From Qipengyuania profundimaris (GTDB lineage: Bacteria > Pseudomonadota > Alphaproteobacteria > Sphingomonadales > Sphingomonadaceae): a DNA stretch of 64,000 bases. This document shows, in pieces, positions 56,801 to 64,000 of this stretch (position 1 is its first letter; each line of letters begins with the position of its first letter). The position numbers and the translations under genes were made by a program. Location of the stretch: assembly GCF_030717945.1 (NCBI RefSeq), contig NZ_JAVAIM010000001.1, positions 2,712,631-2,776,630 on the forward strand. Reading direction: 5' to 3'. A model generated the notes under the pieces. That model was given only the letters and a program-made list of their open reading frames with translations. It ran no database searches and was not told where the DNA came from.

Positions 56801-59737
56801 TTAGAAACTGAACCCCAAAGCAACACCATATCTACGAGGATCCAAAGTGTAGATATTGGTAAAATTCCCCGAGGATGCGTCGGTCAAGTACAATCCTGTC
56901 ACCGAGCTGCTGTCGAAAATGTTCTGAACAAATCCGCGCACGAACCAACGCTCATCCGCACTGTTCAACTGCACGATCGCGTTGGCTTGCACGAATGGCT
57001 CGATCCGGTTGACCCTGCCGTTAAAGATATTGCCGTATTGCTCACCAGTCAGCGCTACGTCCACGCGAGGGACCAGAGTCATGCCATTGTCGAAAGTGGC
57101 GGTGTACTGCACACCCATCGAAACCTTCATTTCGGGGGCCTGCGGCAACTTGTTCCCTTTTATGTTGACCTCTACGCCAGGGCTTAATACCGCAAGGCCG
57201 CTGCCCGCCGGAACGGCTCCGGCCAAGACATCGCAAATGCTGAATGCGCCGCTTGACGCAAGATTGCCGTCATTAGGAAATTCTTCGGGACCACGAAGAC
57301 CCAGAGCTGCGTTCACTCCGGCGACGAATGCGTCGGCCACGCCGGGGGCTGGCCCGGTTACGGCACAATTAGCACCGTTGCTGATATCCTTGATGATGAC
57401 GGCATCAGGATCGCCGCCACCCGGGTCGCGCGGATTGGAGAAGAACTGGTCGCCGGCAACTTCCGCGTTGAGATAACTGAACGTCAAGTTGACAAGCCAA
57501 TCGGGATCGGGCCGGATAACGGACTCTAGTTCCACACCCCAGATATCGGCATCGATAGTATCATTAACTGAGGTACGGGCGACGATGCGGCTAAGCTGCA
57601 ACCCGCTATACTTATAGTAGAATGCAGTAGCGTTTAATTGCAGTGCGCCATTCGCAAAGGTATTTTTCGATCCGATTTCAAATGCGTCGATGGTTTCTGA
57701 TCCGAAGCTTTCAGCCACATCGAAAACGGGCGAAAGGGGCGGGTTGATACCCCCGGATTTATAGCCCCTAGCATAAGATGCGTAAATCGAATTGTCAGGC
57801 GTAACTTCGTAGTCGAGCACCGCACGCCCGGTTATTTCATCGAAACCTACTTCTCTAAATTGCGTGAGCTGCTCACCTGGCGTACCAGGATCGGCATCAA
57901 AAAGACCAGAGGGACCGGTTAAGGGAGTGATCGGGCTGTCGAACGGCTCCCCGTCATTCGCGTAAGGATTGAGGAAGCTAATCAAGGTCGTGCGCGCAGT
58001 CACGTCTTTCTTGTCGTCGTTATACCGCAAACCTCCGGTGAAGGTCAGACGCTCGGTCAGGTCGACGTAGATCTCCCCGAACACACCGAAGCTCTCAAGA
58101 TTAGCCTCGAGAGAATTGTTGCGGTACATGGATGTTGCGAAGTAGGATGGCGGTGCACCGCCTGCCAAAGTACCAAACGATCCCAGAATGGCACTGGCGT
58201 AGTCAAGCGCGAATGAGTTTACATAGTAACTGTTGTCGGTAGTCTTGGACTTTGCATAGATCCCTCCGAGCAGGAAATTGAATGCTCCGTCGAAATCACT
58301 GGAAAGGAGTATTTCGCCGCTCCAGGATTCGCGTTGCTCTGAAGACCTGTCGAAGGATAGCGGCGTTTCGCCGCACAATACATTACCTTCGAACGCGCCC
58401 CTGTTCCCATCATCGTTATCGGAGGTGCACAATACGCCCCCTGGGCCATTGGGGATGAGAGCCTCCACAATCGGGGTAAAATACGCCGACGAACCTGGCA
58501 CGAACGCCGGTGCAGGTGCGGGGAGGCCGGTAGGCAAACCGTTGGCCGCGAAGCCGGACAACACGTTCAAGGCCGTAGCAAAGCCGGTACGATCCTGAAT
58601 GCCCAGAAAGTAGTCCTGCCGGGAATCGACTTCGGTGTCCTGATAAAGACCGGTTGCAGTCAGTGTCATAGCTCCGATGCGCTGCTCGAGACGGGCCTGT
58701 AGCTGCACTTCATCGGCAAAATAGAATGGAGTATACGCCGTGTTTACCGTGCGCACATCGTCGGGCTTATCGAATCCTGCAAATGCATCGGGGCCGTACA
58801 GGCTTCCCAATCCCAGTACTGAGGGAATTCCCTGAATAGCGAAGAACTCTTGCGAACTGAGCGTTGCGCCGACTGTGGAATTGGCATTGGTGATGTCAAA
58901 GTCGCGGCGATTGTTCAGACAACCCAGCACGCCGAGCGGGTCACGCTGGCAGGCCTGCTTTTGATTACGTAAACGGGTGTCATCTTCCCTGAAATAATAT
59001 GCCATGAAGTCGAGAGTGGTATCGGCACCGGGTTCAAAACGAAGAGAACCACGAACAGCGTACATGTCTCGGTCGTCGACATCCGAATTGTCGAAAAGGT
59101 TTGTGGTGTAACCGTCGCGATTCAGAAAGAATCCGGCTACCCGAACGCCGATAGAATCGCCGATCGGGACATTGACCATCCCTTCGGCCTTGATGCTGTT
59201 GTAATTCCCATATTCGAACTCTCCGGCCGCGCCGAAAGAACCGAGGTCAGGCTTGGCTGTCACAAGGTTGACAACACCCGAGGTAGCGTTGCGGCCGAAG
59301 AGGGTGCCCTGCGGCCCCCGTAGGACCTCAATTCGCTCAAGGTCAAAATATTCTGTTTCGAACAGCCGGGTACCAAAAAGAGGGGAACCATTGATATGGA
59401 TAGCCGTCGCTGCGTCACACGTCACACCAACACAAAGATCGCCGATACCACGGATGGTGAAGGACGACCCGGTGAAGTTGCCCTTCGAGAATGAGACGTT
59501 CGGGAGCGTCAATTGAAGGTCAGCAGCGTTTTCGATCTGCTGGCTTTCGAGAGCCGTAGCATCGAAGGCACTGACCGCGATCGGCACCTCTTGCAGACTT
59601 TGAGATTGGCGTTGGGCCGTCACGATGATTACGGATCCTTGGGGTTCCGCCTCATCAGTTGTGGAATCCTGCGCTAAAGCCATCTGCGGCCAAGCCAAGA
59701 TGGCCGAAGTGGCGAGCACCATCGCTCTCAGTGTCAT
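56801..59737 (-). CDS. TonB-dependent receptor
   Basis: 978 aa. Signal peptide (MTLRAMVLATSAILAWPQMALA), TonB box region GSVIIVTAQRQSQ near 33-45, plug domain 50-170 (VPIAVSAFDATALESQQI, then VLRGPQGTLFGRNATSGVVNL), and the barrel ending YTLDPRRYGVALGFSF with the terminal Phe. The family takes up iron complexes or, in sphingomonads, many hydrophobic or sugar substrates. Several Cys pairs lie in plug and loops (DLCVGVTCDA, then ACQRDPLGVLGC). GC is lower than in the core genes. AAGGGATG precedes the ATG. Divergent order places it next to the monooxygenase operon. Confidence 0.93.
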   Translation of the reverse strand: MTLRAMVLATSAILAWPQMALAQDSTTDEAEPQGSVIIVTAQRQSQSLQEVPIAVSAFDATALESQQIENAADLQLTLPNVSFSKGNFTGSSFTIRGIGDLCVGVTCDAATAIHINGSPLFGTRLFETEYFDLERIEVLRGPQGTLFGRNATSGVVNLVTAKPDLGSFGAAGEFEYGNYNSIKAEGMVNVPIGDSIGVRVAGFFLNRDGYTTNLFDNSDVDDRDMYAVRGSLRFEPGADTTLDFMAYYFREDDTRLRNQKQACQRDPLGVLGCLNNRRDFDITNANSTVGATLSSQEFFAIQGIPSVLGLGSLYGPDAFAGFDKPDDVRTVNTAYTPFYFADEVQLQARLEQRIGAMTLTATGLYQDTEVDSRQDYFLGIQDRTGFATALNVLSGFAANGLPTGLPAPAPAFVPGSSAYFTPIVEALIPNGPGGVLCTSDNDDGNRGAFEGNVLCGETPLSFDRSSEQRESWSGEILLSSDFDGAFNFLLGGIYAKSKTTDNSYYVNSFALDYASAILGSFGTLAGGAPPSYFATSMYRNNSLEANLESFGVFGEIYVDLTERLTFTGGLRYNDDKKDVTARTTLISFLNPYANDGEPFDSPITPLTGPSGLFDADPGTPGEQLTQFREVGFDEITGRAVLDYEVTPDNSIYASYARGYKSGGINPPLSPVFDVAESFGSETIDAFEIGSKNTFANGALQLNATAFYYKYSGLQLSRIVARTSVNDTIDADIWGVELESVIRPDPDWLVNLTFSYLNAEVAGDQFFSNPRDPGGGDPDAVIIKDISNGANCAVTGPAPGVADAFVAGVNAALGLRGPEEFPNDGNLASSGAFSICDVLAGAVPAGSGLAVLSPGVEVNIKGNKLPQAPEMKVSMGVQYTATFDNGMTLVPRVDVALTGEQYGNIFNGRVNRIEPFVQANAIVQLNSADERWFVRGFVQNIFDSSSVTGLYLTDASSGNFTNIYTLDPRRYGVALGFSF

Positions 59738-60156
59738 ATAGCATCCCTTCCCATCTCTTCAGTGCGACGATAATTGGCTCCGCCGCTTACTGCAAAATGG
59801 GGCGACCTCGAGGGTCGCCCCTTAGTCTGTGGAGAGGAGAGGGAGAGAAATAGCCCAATCCCCGTCCATGGGCATATACATCCGCGTGATATTAGTAAAG
59901 CGCCTTATCTTTTGACCCCATGGGCCACGATCCAGATCGCACGCGGAGTGAACGTTTGCTAAAGATCAGCAATGGTTGGCGTGCTAAGCGAGTTGCTCCC
60001 GATAAAGCTTTTGCCCCAGCTGGCATCGAGACCAACGAAGCGTTCGCCGTGCCGACGGCGACAATAGTTCGGATATAGTACAAGATGAATATGGACGCCC
60101 TTTGCCCCCATCTCGCTGGCCTCTGACCAGGAACCAGCCTCTTAGTATGGGGGATC
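59738..60156. other. gap between the hydrolase operon and the receptor
   Basis: 419 bases. It contains the terminator at 59799-59821 for the minus-strand operon and the receptor's promoter region beside 59738-59790. A minus-strand frame here (about 59892-60356) has no ribosome site and overlaps the hydrolase gene; not accepted. Nothing else recognised. Confidence 0.6.
59799..59821 (-). terminator. terminator downstream of the monooxygenase operon
   Basis: On the minus strand GGGGCGACC-CTCGA-GGTCGCCCC is a perfect 9-bp stem followed by ATTTTGC. It lies 336 bases after the hydrolase stop and 62 bases before the receptor start, so it should separate the two transcripts. Confidence 0.6.
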
Positions 60157-61128
60157 TCAGAGGCTCCAAAAGGCCAGTACCGCCCGTAGCGCAGCGACGA
60201 ACGCGAGCGGCTGATCCAGCATGAGATGATGGCGTGCATCGGGCACTGCAACAATTGGTATCTTTCCCCCTCCCAGTTCCCGGATATAGCGGGCGGAATC
60301 GCGATCAAAGAGCTGACTTTTCTCGCCGTACACAATCGCTTTGCGCCCGGGCGCATCGACCAGCCTCTGGCCTACTGTCAGCCATTCGTCGGGCTTGTTG
60401 CTGCGCCGGAACACTTCGGAAGAAAACTTCCATGTCCACTCCTCGCCATCGCGGCGGAGAGAGTGATAGGCCATGTAATCCATCAGGAACGGCTCACCAA
60501 CTGCCTGCGGCGGCGACAGGATATACCTCTCGCGCGCCGCTTCGTAGGTGGGGTAGCGTCGCACCGGTTTGTCAGGATTACCCGACCCGGGGCTCGATCT
60601 GCCCATGGTCCAGTATTTCTCCAGCTTTTCGGGCCGCATCACCATGAGATCGCAGACAATAACGCCGGCGAAGGCATCCGGCGATTGGGAAACGGCGGTC
60701 AGCGCTGCACCCGAGCCGAAACTATGGGCGATGATCGTCGGTCTGCTTCCATCTGCAAACAAATCGAGCGCTTCGCTGATCTCGACAAATTCCTTTCCCC
60801 GCGCAGCTATATCGGCCACGCCGCGCATCTCGCTATCGCCCATACCGGCAAGATCGAACGCCACCACGTCGTAGTCTTCGGCAAGGTACGGTGCGATGAA
60901 GGCAAAGCAGCGGGCATGGGCGAGAAAACCGTGAGTCATGAGCAATTTGGGCCGGTCACGCCTGCCCCAGCGAAGATAATGCACCCGCGCGCCACCAACC
61001 TCTACGAAGCCTTCCTCACGGGGCACGCTCAGCGCCCAGGCGAACCATTCGGGTATATCCGCCCCGTCGCCGGCCCATACGGGATCAATATCTGTTGACC
61101 CGTCGTGGATTGGTTTCATTTCATTCAT
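60157..61128 (-). CDS. alpha/beta hydrolase (candidate lactone/ester hydrolase)
   Basis: 323 aa from ATG 61128, which overlaps the monooxygenase stop (ATGA). Oxyanion region LMTHGFLAHARCF near 82, nucleophile IIAHSFGSGAAL near 152 (the G-x-S-x-G elbow reads A-H-S-F-G), cap helices in the middle, and His in VPDARHHLMLDQP near 299. No signal peptide, so cytosolic. Context suggests that it opens the ester or lactone made by the preceding Baeyer-Villiger-type enzyme. Confidence 0.85.
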   Translation of the reverse strand: MNEMKPIHDGSTDIDPVWAGDGADIPEWFAWALSVPREEGFVEVGGARVHYLRWGRRDRPKLLMTHGFLAHARCFAFIAPYLAEDYDVVAFDLAGMGDSEMRGVADIAARGKEFVEISEALDLFADGSRPTIIAHSFGSGAALTAVSQSPDAFAGVIVCDLMVMRPEKLEKYWTMGRSSPGSGNPDKPVRRYPTYEAARERYILSPPQAVGEPFLMDYMAYHSLRRDGEEWTWKFSSEVFRRSNKPDEWLTVGQRLVDAPGRKAIVYGEKSQLFDRDSARYIRELGGGKIPIVAVPDARHHLMLDQPLAFVAALRAVLAFWSL

Positions 61129-62762
61129 TTCGGCGCAGTCTCCATACCGGATAGTGTATTCCTGATAAAACCACGATAATCGTGCCGTGCGACATCGTGG
61201 CATAGATCGGCGTAACCAGATACGCTGGGGAAATTGATCAGTTGTCGGGGTTTGCCGGGAATATTGGCTCTCATGTACCACGATTCAGCCTTGGGGAAGA
61301 GCGTCATCGACCCTACTTGGGCGACCATATCGGTCCAGCTTCGCTCGGCCAGCGCATCGGCTTCGAAAAGGCCGATCCTGTTATTGCGCAGCCAGATCAG
61401 GAAATCGCAGATCCAGTCACCCTGGATTTCGGCGCTTGTCGGACCGTTGGAAAAGCCTGAAGGGCTGAGCGGGCCGTAGGCGAACAGCATGTTCGGAAAT
61501 TGGGCGACGGCCATGCCCAGATAGGCTTTGATCTCACTCTTCCATGCTTCTGCCAGCGCCAGCCGACCGCGGCCGGTGATGTTCATGTCGATGAGCCCGC
61601 CACGACCGGCATCGAAGCCGGTCGCGAAGACAATGAGATCGCACGGGATCATGCCAGTGGCTGTTTCTATCCCGGCCTCGGTGACGCGAGTGATCGCGGT
61701 GTCGTTCAGATCGACCAGCGTCACATTGTCTTGTGCGAAGATCTCGTAATAATTCTGTTCGAGCGATGGTCGCTTGGTCCCGAAGGGATGTGGCGGCTCA
61801 TCGGGAGCGAGCTTCTCGGCAATGGTCGGGTCGCAGATCCGCTCGCGCACCTTGTCACGCCAGAACTCGTAGGCGTGGCGATTGGCGTCCTCGTTCGTCA
61901 GTATGTCAGCGAAATTATGATACCAGAAGCGCAACCCTCCTCGCTGCCACAAATCCTCGAAATGCGTAGTCCGCTCTTCCTCGGTCACAGCCAGGGCCGA
62001 AATGTCCAGCGATTGGCATTCGAAACCGCCACTTGTCGTAAGCCTTTTCTGGAAGACAGCGGGATATTCGGATTTTTCGCGAAGCTGACGATCAGCGTCC
62101 AGTTTTTCCTGCCGCATGGGAAGGGCGAGAATCGGGGTTCGCTGAAAAAGCGTCAGCTGCTCCGCGCAGCTTGCCGCCTCCTGCGCCACCTGTACGCCGC
62201 TGGCACCCGTGCCGATCAGGGCGATCCGGCGGCCGGAAAGGTCGATGCCTTCCTGCGGCCAGCGGGCGGTATGGCACCATTCGCCTTCGAAATCGCTAAG
62301 GCCCGGGATATCGGGAATGTAGGGTTTCGAGGCGAACCCCAGGGCCGGCAAGAGGAAACGCGCGCTTACTTTTCCGCCATCGTCGAGCTTCAATCGCCAG
62401 CAGGCGGTGTCTTCATCGAACGGCGCGCTTTCGACCCGTGTTTTCATTCTCATTGCCGGCCAGAGGTCGAGCGTATCGCAGACGTGGAGGAAATAGGCGC
62501 GCAGTTCTTCCCAGCCTGGAAATCGTTCGCTCCACGTCCAGCTTTTCCATACTTCCGCAATGGAAAATTCGTAAAGTGGAACCTGGGAATCGACCCGTGC
62601 TCCCGGATAGCGGTTCCAGTACCAGATTCCGCCCGGCTGCTCCGCTGCGTCTACCAGCAGAACATCGAACCCCGCCTGACGCAGCTTGTAAAGCAGGTAT
62701 ATTCCGCTGAACCCGGCCCCGACGATTACGACATCATAGTCAGGAAGGGGCGAATGGCTCAC
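61125..62762 (-). CDS. Baeyer-Villiger-type flavin monooxygenase
   Basis: 545 aa. FAD motif VIVGAGFSGIYLLYKL near 11-26; QPGGIWYWNRYPGARVDSQ near 42; the Baeyer-Villiger fingerprint FEGEWCHTARWP near 158-169; NADPH motif LIGTGASGVQVAQE near 178. These mark a type I BVMO of the cyclohexanone/phenylacetone/steroid class. Inserts oxygen next to a carbonyl with NADPH and O2. Its ATG overlaps the synthetase stop and its stop overlaps the hydrolase start, so all three are translationally coupled. Confidence 0.92.
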   Translation of the reverse strand: MSHSPLPDYDVVIVGAGFSGIYLLYKLRQAGFDVLLVDAAEQPGGIWYWNRYPGARVDSQVPLYEFSIAEVWKSWTWSERFPGWEELRAYFLHVCDTLDLWPAMRMKTRVESAPFDEDTACWRLKLDDGGKVSARFLLPALGFASKPYIPDIPGLSDFEGEWCHTARWPQEGIDLSGRRIALIGTGASGVQVAQEAASCAEQLTLFQRTPILALPMRQEKLDADRQLREKSEYPAVFQKRLTTSGGFECQSLDISALAVTEEERTTHFEDLWQRGGLRFWYHNFADILTNEDANRHAYEFWRDKVRERICDPTIAEKLAPDEPPHPFGTKRPSLEQNYYEIFAQDNVTLVDLNDTAITRVTEAGIETATGMIPCDLIVFATGFDAGRGGLIDMNITGRGRLALAEAWKSEIKAYLGMAVAQFPNMLFAYGPLSPSGFSNGPTSAEIQGDWICDFLIWLRNNRIGLFEADALAERSWTDMVAQVGSMTLFPKAESWYMRANIPGKPRQLINFPSVSGYADLCHDVARHDYRGFIRNTLSGMETAPK

Positions 62763-64000
62763 GAGGCCCCGGCACCCGCTTTCGCGATGTCTTTAGCCGT
62801 AGTATAATCCGCCTTGCCGTTTGACGCGCGCAAGGCGGTTTGCGTTGGGCAAATCGCCTTGGGCGTTTTGTAACCTGCCAGTTGCTGGCGCACGTGATCC
62901 TTGATCGCTTGCGCGTCGAAGTCCGCATCCTGGGTCAAATGCACCACAGCGGTCACCGCTTCGCCCCATTTTTCGTCAGGCACCCCGACGACAAGCGCGT
63001 CGGCAATGGCGGGATGGGTTTTGAGCACTTCCTCCACCTCCTCGGGGTAAACCTTTTCACCTGCGGTGTTGATGCAGACGCTGCCGCGGCCCAGCAAGGT
63101 CAGGCTTCCATCGGATTCCACCCGGCACCAGTCGCCCGGGATGGAGTAACGCACGCCATCGATCGTCCTGAAAGTCTTGGCCGACTTTTCCGGGTCCTTG
63201 TAGTATCCTGTGGGGATTGCGCCCTTGCGGGCAATAAAGCCGGGCACGCCGCTCCCCGCCTCGACCTTCCGGTCGTTCTCGTCGAATACGTCGCAAAATT
63301 CCCCGATCCCGAATTTCGCGGTGTTGGTGCCGCCCTGTGCGGTCGTCACCGACAAGCCGTAGCCCAGCCCTTCCGAAGCGCCAAAACTGTCCATGAGGAT
63401 GACCTGGGGGATATGTTTGCACAGGCCCGCCTTTACCTGTTTACTCCACATGACGCCGGACGAGATGATCGAAATCAGGCTGCTCGTGTCCCAGCGCTTC
63501 GGGTGGGCGTCCAGCGCCTGCAGCATGGGTTTGGCAAAAGCGTCACCGACAATGGCGATGCTCTGCACCTTGTGCTGGTCCACCGCATCCCACAATTCTT
63601 CCGCGTCGAAGGATGGATCGGACAGCGTGACGATGGCCCCGCCCGACATGAGCGTGCCGATAGCAGTAATGAACCCGGTTCCATGCATCAGCGGGCACGC
63701 CGGCAAAGTGATGCGCGCAAGCTCGCCCTGCTTCACCAGGGCCACCATTTCCTCCATGGTCTGGGGAACCGGACCCAGCAGCTTTTGCGCGTCGAGCTGA
63801 GCCTTGCGCATATCATCGTGTCGCCACATCACGCCCTTGGGCATGCCGGTGGTACCGCCTGTATATATGAACAGCAGGTCATCGGGGGAACGCTCGATAT
63901 CGAGAGGCGCGCCGTTACCTTCTACAAGTTTTTCGTAAGGAAGCGCGAAGGAAGCGATCTGCGAAGCATCGCCGATTTCTACAAATGTATGAACCTTGGT
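62759..64000 (-). CDS. AMP-dependent acyl-CoA synthetase (N-terminus outside window)
   Basis: 413 residues are visible; the frame is open at base 64000, so 100-150 N-terminal residues are missing. ATP-binding P-loop FIYTGGTTGMPKGVMW near visible residue 44-59. Further motifs: YGLSVTTAQGG, GDWCRVESDGSLTLLGRGSVCINTAGEKVYPEEVEEVL (hinge and A8/A10 region), and the C-terminal adenylation Lys in SNGKADYTTA. Activates a carboxylic acid to its CoA thioester. First known gene of the operon with the BVMO and hydrolase. Confidence 0.93.
   Translation of the reverse strand, partial: TKVHTFVEIGDASQIASFALPYEKLVEGNGAPLDIERSPDDLLFIYTGGTTGMPKGVMWRHDDMRKAQLDAQKLLGPVPQTMEEMVALVKQGELARITLPACPLMHGTGFITAIGTLMSGGAIVTLSDPSFDAEELWDAVDQHKVQSIAIVGDAFAKPMLQALDAHPKRWDTSSLISIISSGVMWSKQVKAGLCKHIPQVILMDSFGASEGLGYGLSVTTAQGGTNTAKFGIGEFCDVFDENDRKVEAGSGVPGFIARKGAIPTGYYKDPEKSAKTFRTIDGVRYSIPGDWCRVESDGSLTLLGRGSVCINTAGEKVYPEEVEEVLKTHPAIADALVVGVPDEKWGEAVTAVVHLTQDADFDAQAIKDHVRQQLAGYKTPKAICPTQTALRASNGKADYTTAKDIAKAGAGAS

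Noticed and set aside
56425-56811. Plus-strand frame of 128 codons after the efflux channel gene
   Set aside because: Crosses the palindrome and overlaps the receptor's end; no ribosome site, no family.
59892-60356. Minus-strand frame of 154 codons after the hydrolase
   Set aside because: Begins inside the hydrolase in another frame, has no ribosome site, and its end lies in non-coding DNA with stop-rich composition.

Overview
The window looks like the chromosome of an aerobic, GC-rich alphaproteobacterium of the order Sphingomonadales, most likely Erythrobacteraceae (Erythrobacter, Qipengyuania or Altererythrobacter type). This is inferred from several things: the codon use and protein sequences, the order tim44-mltA-smr facing secB-murJ-trpS, a long TonB-dependent receptor, and the interspersed palindromes of the CTTCGACAAGCTCAG and GTCATTGCGAGGAG types. 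No rRNA, tRNA, CRISPR array, integrase or intact insertion sequence was seen.

Layout. 1-5.5 kb: the end of ispG, a retropepsin-like protease, two L,D-transpeptidase-type proteins, a DMT exporter and an unlisted 49-aa membrane peptide. 5.7-10.6 kb: acnA with a coupled rhodanese lipoprotein, a 2OG-Fe(II) oxygenase and a Ser/Thr-rich PEP-CTERM protein. 10.8-14.3 kb: a ruv operon in which ruvA and ruvB are separated by a DsrE-like exported protein and a 47-aa protein, all joined by 4-base overlaps; then aroC. 14.4-16.1 kb: rlpA, an MsrQ-like haem membrane protein and an HhH lipoprotein. 16.3-23.1 kb: a peroxide-defence island (ahpC, ahpF, katG, catalase). 23.2-30.5 kb: Pr6Pr membrane protein, smr, mltA, tim44-like, secB, murJ, trpS and a DUF4136 lipoprotein. 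30.5-39.5 kb: a membrane-anchored winged-helix regulator, dut, a coaBC with a long acidic linker, ubiB, ubiE and mutM. 39.5-46.1 kb: small proteins, a GST, a glutathione-dependent formaldehyde oxidation cluster (adhC, cupin, VOC protein, fghA) and metW/metX. 46.2-50.3 kb: hisC-like aminotransferase, tyrA-type dehydrogenase, HpcH/HpaI lyase and galM.

After about 50.3 kb the base composition becomes mixed and the content accessory. It holds an orphan MCE-domain protein in AT-rich DNA, a broken MarR regulator facing an EmrA-EmrB-NodT tripartite efflux operon, a 978-aa TonB-dependent receptor, and an opposite-strand operon encoding acyl-CoA synthetase, Baeyer-Villiger-type monooxygenase and alpha/beta hydrolase. 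The last operon reads as a ketone-to-ester-to-acid-to-CoA-thioester route, with the receptor as the possible uptake port. The most unusual points are this operon, the expanded ruv operon, the coaBC linker, the truncated MarR, and the strong terminator plus palindrome between ahpC and ahpF.
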